Below, piece after piece: positions 53,893 to 63,987 of a DNA stretch of 64,000 nt; position 1 is the stretch's first letter; the number at the start of each line of letters is the position of its first letter. The DNA is from Ichthyophis bannanicus (lineage: Eukaryota > Chordata > Amphibia > Gymnophiona > Ichthyophiidae), in the NCBI GenBank assembly GCA_033557465.1, contig CM066035.1, positions 916,432,235-916,496,234 on the forward strand, in the 5' to 3' direction. Position numbers and translations under genes: made by a program. The notes under the pieces are model-generated. The model had not been told where the DNA came from. It saw only the letters and a program-made list of their open reading frames with translations, and searched no databases.

Positions 53893-54860
53893 GCTCACAA
53901 ACGAACATATCCCTTAAAGGCATTGGAACTCCAGCGGCCAATCCGCTGAATCTCTGCCGCCGGCAAACCCGCCACCGCCGCACTAGTAGCGGCCCCTATC
54001 CTGAAGGAATGCGGGGCAAAGTCGCCAGGTGATAAGCCAATCCGCCGCACCACCAACCGCAGCACGACCGTGAACTGGAACCGCGTCAGCCACCGTGCAT
54101 CCGCATGCACAAATAGCAGCCCGCCCCCGGATGGACGCACCCGCAAGTAAGCCGCCATTGCCGCAATGGGACAAATAGCAGAAGCCACCAGCGGCCTTAA
54201 ATGCACCTACACCCCCCGCCCTCTCTGATCGGTCTTAGACCTAGCCAGCCATATGCTCAGCTGTCCTGGCGCCAAATGCACATGCTGAAGTTGCAGAGCC
54301 GCACCTCCAGCGGCCCGACTGGACGCCACCAATTCCCCCGACCGGAAGGCTCCAAAGAAAGCCAAACAAAACACAGCCCGGAACAGCATAGTCTCGTATC
54401 CGGACTCCACTACTGCTGGCAAAGCATCAATCAGCAGCCCCAACAGATCAGGGGTAATTGGCCGTCAGGCGTCCACCTGGGGAGGGGTAACACACTCCCA
54501 CCCCAACAATAGTCGGCGCGAAAGAAATCCCCAATGGTGCACAGCCCACCCAACCGCCCTTGAGAAAAATGCAAAACCGGCAAGGTGACCCCGCACAGTG
54601 GATTTAGCAAACCCCGCAGCCTTTGCTGCCACGATGTAGGCACCAATGAGATGCTCAGGCACCGGGCCATGACGCCAACCGCGCGTCACCAAGAAATCCA
54701 CCACGCTGTCGCAGCCCTTACAATAAGAGCGCCAGGTCGCCGACGACACCGAGCCTCGTAGCAAGCTCAGGACACCTGGAGGCCAAGCTGCCATAAACGC
54801 TCTGGGACCGACCGTCCCACCGAGTCCGCCTCTGGTGCCAAGCGCTGAAACAAATCCCAC
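53893..54860 (-). pseudogene. Ngaro-2 tyrosine recombinase, two stops
   Basis: A single reading frame with two nonsense codons: TGA at 54463-54465 (from CGA) and TAG at 54207-54209 (Trp in Ngaro-1). Motifs: ATWRSYCKGCDSVVDFL, STVRGHLAGFAFFSRAVGW, CLAFFGAFRSGELVAS (box I Arg), LARSKTDQRGRG, HSFRIGAATSAAVAG (His-x-x-Arg), RIGRWSSNAFKGYVRL (Trp, nucleophile Tyr). All catalytic residues are present. Confidence 0.9.
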
Positions 54861-55399
54861 TTGAAATGAGAAAGAGCATCAGCGACCTGGTTAGCATATC
54901 CTGGCACATGCCGGGCTCGCACAACCACATTCAACTGCAAACATGCAAAAATCACCTCCCTCATCAAAGCCGCCACTCGCATGCAACGTGGAGCGTATCG
55001 ATTGATGACATGTACCACCGCCTCATTGTCGCACCACCACAACAGTTGTCTATTACACAGCCTCTCTGGCCAGAGCTCCAGAACCACCAAAATGGGGAAC
55101 AGTTCCAGGAACGTTATGCTGTCGGTTAAGCCCGCCGCCCTCCAAGCCGACGGCCATGGCTCCGCACACCATGCACCCCCGAAATAGACACCAAGTCCGA
55201 ACCCACCCGCCGCGTCAGTGAAAATCTGCAGTTCGAACGTAGACACTTCCTGGGCGAGGAGTACCGTAACCCCATTAAAATCCCTCAAGAACCGGTCCCA
55301 AACCCCCAAGTCCACCCGCGATGATGCGGACGCCGCACTCCCGATGTAGCTGCCACCAGCCGCCGTAGGAACACCCGGCCCATCGGGATAACCCTGCAA
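54767..55399 (-). pseudogene. Ngaro-2 RNase H
   Basis: VLLAQEVSTFELQIFTDAAGGFGLG, AWCAEPWPSAWRAAG, FLELFPILVVLELW, WWCDNEAVVHVINRYAPRC, HVPGYANQVADALSHFKW. Catalytic acidic residues are present. Joined to RT by a one-base shift near 55330. Confidence 0.87.
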
Positions 55400-56565
55400 G
55401 CGAAGTTAAGGGAGCCTAACAAGGCTTGCATCTCCCGCAACGTGACTTTTGCCGACCCCAAGATGTTCGCTACTAACACCCGCAATCGCACCACCTTGTC
55501 AGACGGCAGGCGTGCTACCATGTCAACAGAATCCAATTCCACCCCCAGAAAAGTGAGTCGCGTGGAAGGGCCCTCAGTCTTGCCTGCCGCCAACGGGACC
55601 CCCCATTCCTGTGCGAGCCGCGTAAAACCCTCGAGCAGCTCCCGACAGAGCCCAGACTGCTCCGCACCAACAAAAAGAAAGTCGTCCAAATAGTGGACCA
55701 CGTTCCGAGAGCCGACGGACACCGCCAGAGCCCAATGCATGAAGGAACTGAACATCTCAAAGTAACAACAAGAAACCGAACAGCCCATCGGCAGGCACTT
55801 GTCAAAGTAAAAGTGGTCCTCGAACACAAAACCCAATAAATGGAAGGAACCAGGATGCACCGACAGCAGGTGAAACGCGGACTCAATGTCCACCTTCGCC
55901 AGCAAACACCTGTGCCCACACTCGCGCACCAACCGCACTGCCTCATCGAACGACGCGTAACGCACCGCGCACAATTCCCTTGGGATAAGATCATTCACCG
56001 ACGCACCCTCAGGGAAGGACAAATTGTGAATGAGCCTGAATTTCCCGGGCTCCTTCTTCGGGACAATGCCCAAAGGCGAAACCACGAAATTCCAGCACGG
56101 CCGGTCCACAATAGGCCCGGCCATCCTCCCCAAGGCCAGCTCGGTGGCCAGCTTACCCCTAACCACCTGCGCCAGACGCTTGACCGATGGTGCGTTGCGC
56201 GCCATCTCCAGGCCCCCTGCCCCCACCACTGGTATGGGGAACCCGAACTGGAAACCCCCTTCCAATACCCGCCGAGCCCTAACCCTCCGATACCTCCGTA
56301 ACCAAGGCCGCAGTGCTGCGAAACGAATCGGGGTAGGGGCCAACTCCATCCCACAGTCATTGCTTCCCGGCAGGGGGGTTAGGCACCTTTTTTCCGCAAC
56401 GGAGCGCGGAGTGCCCTCCCCCGCAGATGGAGCAACTATGCCGGAACTTACAGTCCGGAAAGGGGCAAGTCGACTTATTGAAGCGCCAACAGACGTCCCC
56501 GACCCCCTCGCCAGCGCCTTTTTGCAACCCGGGAGCTGGGCCGCCCTGAAAGGGCCGCCCTGCAC
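55285..56565 (-). pseudogene. Ngaro-2 reverse transcriptase
   Basis: A 426-codon frame: FQFGFPIPVVGAGG, NFVVSPLGIVPKKEPGKFRL, NLSFPEGASVNDLIPRELC, KVDIESAFHLLSVHP, MGCSVSCCYFEMFSSFMHW, catalytic VVHYLDDFLFVG, TFLGVELDS, NFACRVIPMGRVFLRRL. The RT domain is complete with the YLDD motif; breaks are at both ends (about 56560-56360 toward gag, about 55330 toward RNase H). Confidence 0.9.
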
Positions 56566-57388
56566 TCACCAATGCGCCGGGGACCCCCTTCTGCCCCCCA
56601 GCACCAACCCTCCCTTTTGCAGACATCTGCGTCAACCATAGGCTAATGTCCTGTGTCCCCCAAGACAAGGCGCGATTCTCCTCCATCTTATCCCGAAACT
56701 TCTCATCGTAGCTGAGCCAAGCCCAACCCTCATGAGTCTGAGCCGCCTCAAGAATCGAGTCAGCATAGGCAAGTAACATCCCATGTTGCCCCGGGTAACG
56801 CTGCCCCCAAACGCTAGCTAACCGCAGGAAAGCTCTCGTCCAGTTGATGACGTTCCGAGAAGTCTTCTTGACCCTGCCCGCCTTCTCGTCCGCCTTCCGC
56901 TTTCGCCTGCTCTCCCCCGAACGCTTCCTACCCTCCAACAGGCAGAATATATCTATATATTTCCGCTTCCATATCCTACGCCGCAGCTTACGCGGAACCC
57001 CCTCCCAAAGCTCCGAAAACGAAGCCAGTGTAGCAACCCCGCCCCCCCCCCACTACCACCCCCCACCCCCTACGGGTCGATGGCCCCCCCCACAACCCGA
57101 CGAGGACGACGAAGAGAACGACGAAGAGGAGCCCCCCTTCCGACGTCGCTTACGCGAGTGACGGCTCTTCTTTCTCACTTTACCCCCCACCCCCCTTGCC
57201 TGGCTAACCTCCCCGCTCTGTTCCGCCAGATGCTCATGTAACTCACCAGAAGCCGAACTCCGGAGTGGCACTCTAGAAGAGAAGGTAGCTGAATCCGCCG
57301 GAAGCACCTCCAGCAGTTCCTCCACCTCCGTGACTGGCACTTCAGCAGGAGCCACTCCTGCACTCTGCGTCGCCACTTCACCGCTCAT
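56357..57388 (-). pseudogene. Ngaro-2 gag-like N-terminal region
   Basis: ATG at 57388 (MSGEVATQSAGVAP), acidic head, basic tract (KVRKKSRHSRKRRRKGG), poly-Ser, a stop at about 57053, then in the same frame the conserved block NVINWTRAFLRLASVWG, HGMLLAYADSILEAAQ, ISLWLTQMSAKG, the CCCH-type finger CWRFNKSTCPFPDCKFRH and CSICGGGHSALRC. TGA follows at 56357-56359 after a frame change toward RT. Confidence 0.85.
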
Positions 57389-57789
57389 AAGAACATAACA
57401 TAAGATATGCCATACTGGGTCAGACCAATGTCCATCAAGCCCAGTATCCTGTTTCCAACAGTGGCCGACCTACGTCATAAGTACCTAGCAGTCTCCCCAA
57501 AAGACACAGGTTCCTCAATGCTTGTATTGGGTCAAGCAGTGATATCTTGGGTCCCTTTTAATAATGGTTTATGGACCTTTCCCCCAGGAACTTGTCCAAA
57601 CCTTTTTTAAACCCAGCTACACTAACAGCTTTTACTACATCTTCCGGTAATAAATTCCAGCGTTTGATTACATGTTGAGTGAAAAAATATTTTTTCTTAT
57701 TAGTCTTAAATAGTTTACCCTGTAGCTTCATTGCATGTCCCCTAGTCTTTCCTTGCATGTCCCCATGCTCCCCTCCCGTCGCCGGTCTG
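57389..57789 (-). mobile_element. CR1 3' end inserted next to the Ngaro-2 gag start codon
   Basis: Reverse strand encodes the CR1 RT C terminus (KLFKTNKKKYFFTQHVIKRW, NLLPEDVVKAVSVAGFKK) ending at about 57558, followed by the 3' UTR with the well-known block whose plus-strand form is GCCATACTGGGTCAGACCAA, and the tail at 57389 (TTATGTTATGTTCTT on the minus strand). It lies directly upstream of the ATG. About 35 bases at 57755-57789 of unclear origin separate it from the Ngaro leader. Confidence 0.85.
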
Positions 57790-58653
57790 CACCTGTGGAG
57801 ACACCGGCAAAAAGGCAGGGGAACCCGACAAACCCCAAGGAAGCTGCCAAGGCCCCGTCCAATCCACCCTGGAGGGTCCCTGTCCCCCTCCCCGCCAATA
57901 GTCCCAACCAGAAAGCCCCCCCATCCCCCGGAACCATAGGCCAACCCCAGTGCCCCCCCCCCAACCCACCCTTCCTGACTCCCAGCTGAACCTTGCCACC
58001 CTGCCGGGAACTGCGTCACCCCCACCACCCCTGAAGGGTCCACCACTGGTTGGGGCGGAGCAGCACTGCCAGCCGTCCCCCCTGTTGGCCCCGCCGCCCT
58101 ACTCTCATCTAGCATGGACCCTCGCAGGGCCCCCTGCGCCACCCCCGGCCACGGCCTGCCCTACACACGCGGGACCTACCGGGAGCACCAGAGGGCACGG
58201 AAGCACCCCGCCTGCCTGGGTCTCTGGGTCCAGCCTGCCGTGGGGCCCCTTTCTTTCCCCTACCCTGTCCTCCGGAGCCTCCCGCAACCCGTCCCAGTGG
58301 CCTCCTACCACCCCTCATTCCCCTGCCCCCCTCTTCCACCGTCCCCCGTCCCCACCATCCCACTGCACTGCTCACAGAACTGCCCCAAGCACTGCAGCCT
58401 ATAACCAAAGCAACAGAGCCAAAGAAGCACAAAACAAACAAACAAAAAAAAACAAAGAGAGCAAAAGGGAGCAAAAGGGAGCAATGGAGCTGGGGAGCAA
58501 CGGAGCCCCCCCCCCGCACCTGATCAGGCAGCCGCCGACGACAGGACCGGAAGGACACTCCCGGGACAGCTCACTGTTCCAACGCCGGCTTCCCAGACCA
58601 CCGCAGCCTCGAACGCCGCCCAAGGTAATGTCTTCCACGAGCTGCAGCCAGAC
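57790..58653 (-). other. GC-rich leader of Ngaro-2
   Basis: Non-coding, C/G-rich 5' leader between repeat A1 and gag, matching the position of the leader in Ngaro-1 (42205-43128). Long open frames on either strand reflect base composition. Confidence 0.65.
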
Positions 58654-58885
58654 GCCCGTCCTTTTCCCAGCTCCGAAGGACTGGCATCTGCCTGCACGCT
58701 CGCTCCCTAGCCACCTCGCACCCGCCGACCTCATTGGCTCCCGTGGCCGCCCGGGCCCGCGGGAGCCAATGAATTTAAATGTAAGCTCCCCGCGGGCATG
58801 CGCCTCGTGCCACCTACGGGGACCCGCGCCACTCCGCCCCCCCGGTTACATGCGGCCGCCGGGCACGTGGGCCCGCAGCCTTCAA
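58654..58885 (-). repeat. Ngaro-2 split direct repeat A1
   Basis: 5' repeat of Ngaro-2, matching A2 at 52584-52815. Confidence 0.9.
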
Positions 58886-59330
58886 TATACAGAAAGACAT
58901 AATAAAGTAGTGTGTCTCATTCTTTGGAAACTCTAAGTACTACAGTATCACAGTGCCCGAAAAGCATTGGGATCATGACCCTAAGAGAACTACAGAGAAT
59001 GAGGAGGTTATGATCACCTGGGATACTCCCTTTCCGACTGATAAAAAGCTGGATGCGAGGAAGCCAGATATAGTGGCTAAGGAGAAAAACACCAGAACGG
59101 CATTAATAATAGAGGTGTCAGTTCCCAGCGACTACTCTGTGAATCGCGTGGAGAGGCAGAAGATCCTGAAATACCAGGAAATGCAGTCAGAAACCTATAA
59201 AATGTGTCAGAAAGATAGAGAAATATTTCCGATTGTGTTGGGTGCCACAGGCTTGATAAAGAAGAATTTCCAAGCCCATCTTGACAAACTACCCATACAT
59301 GTTATATCTTACTAATTCCAGCAGGAGGCT
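58886..59330 (+). pseudogene. RLE-type LINE restriction-like endonuclease, right part
   Basis: Continues from 52121: YTERHNKVVCLILWKL, frameshift near 58936, then VPEKHWDHDPKR, NEEVMITWDTPFPTD, KPDIVAKEKN and ALIIEVSVPSDYSVN, VERQKILKYQEM, FPIVLGATGLIKKNFQAHLD, stop at 59313-59315. The Pro-Asp...Glu-Val pattern is the PD-(D/E)xK core of the restriction-like endonuclease of R2/R4-type LINEs, which nicks target DNA. Only the C-terminal end of the LINE is present in this window. Confidence 0.78.
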
Positions 59331-60389
59331 CTCTTTGACACAATGCAAGTACTACGCTGAGCCGTAGCAGCAAATTTGCGAGACTGAGATCCAGGGGCAG
59401 CCCAAGAGGGGTGTGGGGCCATGTGCGGAGACTCGGTGCGGGGCCTCATTTGCATAAGTGGCCTTATTTGCCTACATATTTGCATAATGTTACCATACAC
59501 TAACTTTTAGTAAACATGTCTCTTAATGAGTGTATGGATAAAGAAAGACTAAAAGATTTCTATTTACTATAATCCAGTGCCAACCGCCAGGCACATTAGG
59601 AACTACTACAAACGCTGCCCATTTAGAACCCATAGCAAACCCGCCGTATCCTGACAGCATTACCAGGACTCACAAAGCACCATACCCTACCTATCAAAAG
59701 GTAGCACTGCAAATATTAAACCAATACATTTCAGAGAATACTGGGGAAAGAGAACAAGTGGCAATGTCAAATAGGAATTACATAAACAGAATACCTCAGC
59801 TCAGTTACACATGCAGAACATAGACCATCACCAAACAAGGAATCACAATTTAGAAACAGGAAGGCAATAATTAAACTGGGAACCCCAAAAGCCAAACTTG
59901 GAATGTGCAACAACACTGTAGAAATAAAACTATAAATTAATTTCCTCTTGTACCAAACAAAGCGCAAACGTTAATGATGCACATTTCCCAAAGCTTTCAT
60001 ATTCCAGTTAATAAATTCAAAATAAAGAGATATCTTTCTACCTTTAGTGCATTTTTTTTCAGTTGCAATTGCTCCAGCCACTTTCTTCTGGTTTCTTCAT
60101 GTTTTCTGCTAACTCTCCATCGTCTGCTGTCCATTTGTCCTTTCTTCTCTCTTCTAGTTTTTTTTCCATTCTCTCTCTCTACATTTGTTTTAACATACTA
60201 ATCTTTCTCCTTTTGCTCTTTCCTCATTCCTATTTCATCCACTCAAATTTTACCCCTCCATCCTCAATCCCCACTTACTCTCCCAATACCCGACCAATTG
60301 TAGATTTTTCATCCCTCCCACACAAAATATTTTCCCCCTCTCCATTTTACTCTCGCAGCCCCATCCCATTCTAATCCTCCCCCAACATC
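59331..60389. other. unannotated, then pyrimidine-rich tract
   Basis: No gene. 59331-60060 is AT-rich unique-looking sequence; 60060-60389 is strongly C/T-rich on the plus strand and leads into the minisatellite. Confidence 0.35.
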
Positions 60390-60980
60390 AGCTCCCTTCT
60401 AGTTCCAGCCTCACCCAGCATCCACTCCCTTCTAGTCCCTGCATCAGCCCATTTCCAGTCCTAGCCCCCCATCAGCCCATTTCCAGTCCTAGCTTCCCCA
60501 TCCATTTCCAGTCCGAGTCCCTTCATCAGCTCATTTCCAATCCTAGCCCCCCATCAGCCCATTTCTAGTCATTTCCTAGCCCCACCATCAGCCTAGCTCC
60601 CCACCAAATCCTAGCTCCCCCGCCACTCAGCCCAATTCCAGTCCAAGCCCCCCCATGAGTCCATTTCAATCCAAGCCCCCACCACAGCCCATTTCCAATC
60701 TTAGCTCCCCCCAACAGCCCATTTCCAGTCCTATCCTAGCTGCTCCATCAGCCCATTTCCAGTCCTAGCTCCCTTCCCTCACAGCCCATTTCCATTCCAA
60801 GTCCCCTCCCCATCAGCTATTTGCAGTTCAAGCCCCCCTTCCACTCAGCCCATTTCCATTCCAAGTCCCCGTCCCCATCAGCTATTTGCAGTTCAAGCCT
60901 CCCCTTCCACTCAGCCCATTTCCAGTCCTAGCAACCCCCCAATCCATTACCAGTCCTAGCCCCCCATCAACCCCCATCAA
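60390..60980 (+). repeat. degenerate minisatellite (CCCATTTCCAGTCCTAGC type)
   Basis: About twenty variable units of roughly 25-35 bases built around CCCATTTCCAGTCC, TAGCTCCCC and CATCAG. Confidence 0.85.
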
Positions 60981-60986
60981 CCCCCG

Positions 60987-61246
60987 CAGCAGCAACAGAA
61001 TGGAGTGTCTCGTGGGGCCCCCTCTGCCTGGCTGAGCCCCTCTGCCCGGCTTTCAGATTCGCGAAGGGAGAGTGTCTCCCTTGCGTCTCTGTTAAGCCTG
61101 CAGGGGCAGATGGGAAATTTCCCATCAGCCCCGAAATTTCCCATCTGCCCCTGCAGGCTTAACAGAGATGCGAGGGAGACACTCTCCCTTCGCGAATCTG
61201 AAAGCCGGGCAGAGGGGGCCCCGCAGGACACTCCATTCTGCTGCTG
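60987..61246. repeat. large foldback (inverted repeat, about 113-134-base arms)
   Basis: Left arm 60987-61120 and right arm 61134-61246 are reverse complements around a 13-base centre (61121-61133). The left arm has an extra segment of about 20 bases (a duplicated CCCTCTGCC block). Both strands therefore translate to nearly the same peptide, which is not a gene. Confidence 0.92.
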
Positions 61247-61384
61247 CCGAGGCGGCAGCAGCAGCAGCCAGCTTTTTTTTTTTAATTTAATTTTTTAAAA
61301 AGCAGAATGTTCTTTGCGCGGGGCCCCCTGAAACGCGGGGCCCTGTGCAAAAAACATTCTTGCTCTATGGACGGGCCGGCCCTG
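61247..61384 (-). mobile_element. terminal segment of a DNA element (CAGGGCCGGCCC end)
   Basis: On the minus strand begins CAGGGCCGGCCCGTCCATAG at 61384 and leads, through GGGCCCC blocks and a poly-A/T tract, into the foldback. CAGGG-type ends occur in hAT-like elements. The opposite end was not found. Confidence 0.5.
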
Positions 61385-61445
61385 CTGAGATCATACTCCC
61401 CATGCCCTGGCTCAGAAATGAGATTCACGACTGTCATGGTATGCG

Positions 61446-62369
61446 CAAAACTATAAAAAATACAAGCTCTCAAATGCCAAAACTACAAAAAATCAGTAAA
61501 TTTAATCTCAAAAACCACTCTAACCCAAAATCACTATAGGCAATAATGACCTCAGGATGGCTCAAACCCTACATTTAGTGAAAAAATCGCTATAGGGAAC
61601 AGCTGACGCTCACATCACTGGTCAAAAGCCTTCAATATTTTCATACCAATACACTTCTAATTAACTAATAACGCCCAACATCACATTACCTACTGGGAAA
61701 CCATTCTACCAATCACTACACACACATACATTCATTCCAACACACCATTAATTAATCGCACAAAGCGTCAGTAAATGAACAACTGCACAAGCCGCACAGG
61801 AACCAAATAGTACTCCTGCAAAGAAGAAATGATATAAAGTAAGTAACTGCAGTAATAAACACGCCTATGCAGGTCTACATTCATTTATCTGCATAACTGC
61901 TCTCCCAGATTCCAAATCCATAGCTGCTCCAGCAAAGATCCGTGTTCTACTTGAGACCAAGTCTTCAAAGCTAAATAAAGCAGGGGACTGTTTTAATACC
62001 AAAATTCAAAAGCCAAATACACAATTGTATTGTACATCACCCTACAAAAGCTTTCGTTTCGCCATAATATGGCTTCTTCAGGGGTAAAGATATTATAGTA
62101 CGACAAAAACTATTCAGATTCCTATCTTCCCCACCATCCAAAAAAGACGGCGTGTGACGCACTATTTATCACAGACCAACATCCAATCACAACCAAATTA
62201 ATCAATAACGTCACTCCATACCAATCAAGAACCACACATTCAGTCGCACAACTCACTCAATGAAGAAGAGGGTAAGCTGAAGCTCCACAGGTACACATGA
62301 CAAAAACCACTAAATCCTACTGGTTATAAAAAACTTTTCTCATGAAAAAGTATGATCTTCAAGTATGAT
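61446..62369 (-). mobile_element. Penelope terminal repeat (pLTR), minus-strand copy
   Basis: Reads on the minus strand as promoter-like sequence, hammerhead (62035-62089), then about 270 bases (61718-61446) that match the plus-strand segment 62370-62640. Together they form a head-to-head inverted pair of PLE terminal repeats, an arrangement often seen at PLE 5' ends. Confidence 0.75.
62035..62089 (-). ncRNA. hammerhead ribozyme with complete core (PLE type)
   Basis: On the minus strand: stem I 5' side CTTTACCC (62089-62082), core CTGAAGA (62081-62075), stem II hairpin GCCATATTATGGC (62073-62061), GAAA (62060-62057), stem III CGAAA/TTTTG with a tiny loop (62056-62045), cleavage dinucleotide TA (62044-62043), stem I 3' side GGGTGATG (62042-62035) that pairs with the 5' side over at least ACCC/GGGT. 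Every invariant core position is present. Self-cleavage is inferred. Confidence 0.8.
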
Positions 62370-62626
62370 TGGTAGAATGGTTTCCCAGTAGGTAATGTGA
62401 TGTTGGGCGTTATTAGTTAATTAGAAGTGTATTGGTATGAAAATATTGAAGGTTTTTGACCAGTGATGTGAGCGTCAGCCGTTCCCTATAGTGATTTTTT
62501 CACTAAATGTAGGGTTTGAGCCATCTTGAGGTCACTATTGCCTATGGTGATTTTGGGTTAGAGTGGTTTTTGAGATTAAATTTACTGATTTTTTGTAGTT
62601 TTGGCATTTGAGAGCTTGTATTTTTT
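62370..62626 (+). mobile_element. Penelope terminal repeat, truncated plus-strand copy (5' of ORF)
   Basis: TGATTGGTAGAATGGTTTCC onward, matching the reverse complement of 61446-61718 over about 270 bases with few changes. It lacks the hammerhead part and runs straight into the PLE ORF. Confidence 0.8.
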
Positions 62627-63660
62627 GTGGCTTTGTGCTTAGCTCTTATTCAGCTGTTTTTGGTGGTTTATCTAGTGTCTGCTGTGATGGATATTGTATG
62701 GAAAGAATCCTTTAGCTATAGTTCAGAAAAAGCTAATGAAATTTTAAATTTACCACCTTTATTAGGGGATGATGCTAAAGGGAATCCTGATTGGGATTAT
62801 TTTCTTAATAAATCGAAGAGGAGTGTTAGGCTGGAGCTTCACAGTGTTACACAGGCAGAATATTGTCGAAAAGAGGTTATTCCTATGGGTTTGAGGATCT
62901 GGAAAGCCCCGGGTATGTTTTTGGACAACGAAGTGTTTGTGAATCGCTGGAATCAAATCCTTAATTACTGTTCTTTGGACTTAATGTTATTGGTTATCGA
63001 TCCAGCACATACTAAGAACGTTTCTCTTAAAAAAGAATTGGAAGAAGATTTAAAAGAATTAAAGACAGCTGAAGATTTTGAGAGTCGTCATACCGATATT
63101 TTAAAATCTATCGAAAAATATAGGAATGAATTGAAGGGTGTTAAAATTAAGAAATTTTTAAAAGATTAAAAATGGACTAAAGAAGGTCCTATTTATAATT
63201 GGTCAGTAAGAAGACCGCGACAACAGGGTTCATATTGGAAAGGCAGTGGTGGAGATTCATCTGTATATTCTTCTGATTCTAGCCTTGAAATAAGGCATCC
63301 AGATGCACGTCCTAAATCGAAAGAACATAAGGATTTTCTTGTAGATTTAGCTGTGCCTCATCGTGATAAACAAGAACATTTTTCCGGTCCTCCGACACGC
63401 TCTCGGTGCAAAAAAGACGGGATATCTTTTCAGGAATGAATACTGTTATTAACTTATCTAGTGCGGTATTGACAACAGCACAGATGAATTTATTGGCAAA
63501 AGGCTTATCTTTTGTGGATGGTCCAAGTTATGATAGTTTTCAAAGTCGGGTAGCTGTTGAACAATTGGTGAGGTTTTTACAACTAAAGATTTTCTTTAAA
63601 GATAAACTGGATGTACAAGATTCCTCTGTAGTTCATTTGAAGTCTACTTGGGTCCTGTAG
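62627..63660 (+). pseudogene. Penelope-like element ORF, N-terminal part
   Basis: Open frame 62627-63169 (begins with a non-ATG start-like codon; first ATG is at 62684). It includes WDYFLNKSKRSVRLELHS and a charged, helix-forming stretch (LKKELEEDLKELKTAEDFES). A TAA at 63167 is followed in the same frame by NWSVRRPRQQGSYWKGSGGD and a frameshift near 63410, then MNTVINLSSAVLTTAQMNLL and AKGLSFVDGPS, the segment preceding the RT in PLE proteins. The RT itself is missing: the copy is cut at about 63660. Confidence 0.8.
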
Positions 63661-63661
63661 G

Positions 63662-63813
63662 GCAGTGGTCCCCAACCCAGTCCTATGGGGCCCACCAGCC
63701 GGTCAGGTTTTCGGGATATCCCTAATGACTGTGCATGAGATATATATGCATTAGAGATATCCTGCCAACCTCACTGGTTTGTGGCCCTCCAGGGCTGGAT
63801 TTGGAGACCCCTG
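63662..63813 (+). mobile_element. short hAT-like non-autonomous element
   Basis: Starts CAGTGGTCCCCAACCC and ends TTTGGAGACCCCTG, imperfect inverted ends of the type seen in vertebrate hAT elements. About 152 bases, no ORF. An 8-bp target duplication was looked for and not found. Confidence 0.6.
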
Positions 63814-63884
63814 CCTTACACCTCTGTCATTTAAGATTGTGAGTGGGCAAGGTGCAGATGTCCAAGACATCAAAAAGGTTAGAT

Positions 63885-63987
63885 AGAATTTGTCACAGTC
63901 CTCCTCACTTCTCACCACCACCAAAAAATTGTCTATTAGACAACTTTTTGGTGGTGGTGAGAATCGAGGAGGAATGTGACACATTCT
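63885..63987. repeat. 49-bp-arm hairpin
   Basis: Arms 63885-63933 and 63939-63987 are reverse complements with about four to five mismatches around a 5-base loop (TATTA). The core TCACCACCACCAAAAA is perfectly paired. Confidence 0.92.

Larger units (their letters stand above)
52122..58885 (-). mobile_element. Ngaro-type retrotransposon 2
   Basis: Minus-strand Ngaro with A1 = 58885-58654, B1 = 53202-52816, A2 = 52815-52584, B2 = 52514-52122. A copies are both 232 bases. Coding order as in Ngaro-1, with about 60-70 per cent similar proteins by eye. Carries nonsense codons, frameshifts and a CR1 insertion at the gag start, so it looks older than Ngaro-1. The insertion point within the RLE LINE is fixed by reading-frame continuity. 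Confidence 0.93.

Noticed and set aside
57950..58936. 328-codon Pro-rich plus-strand frame
   Set aside because: Antisense to the GC-rich leader of Ngaro-2. Composition explains it and no domain is visible.
60390..60980. CRISPR-like array
   Set aside because: Units vary in length and sequence, there are no unique spacers between constant repeats, and the context is eukaryotic. It is a minisatellite.
60977..61298. Similar peptides on both strands
   Set aside because: Consequence of the foldback, not of coding.
63640..63830. 8-bp hAT target duplication around 63662-63813
   Set aside because: Flanks CTGTAGGG and CCTTACAC do not match, so the boundaries or the class remain open.
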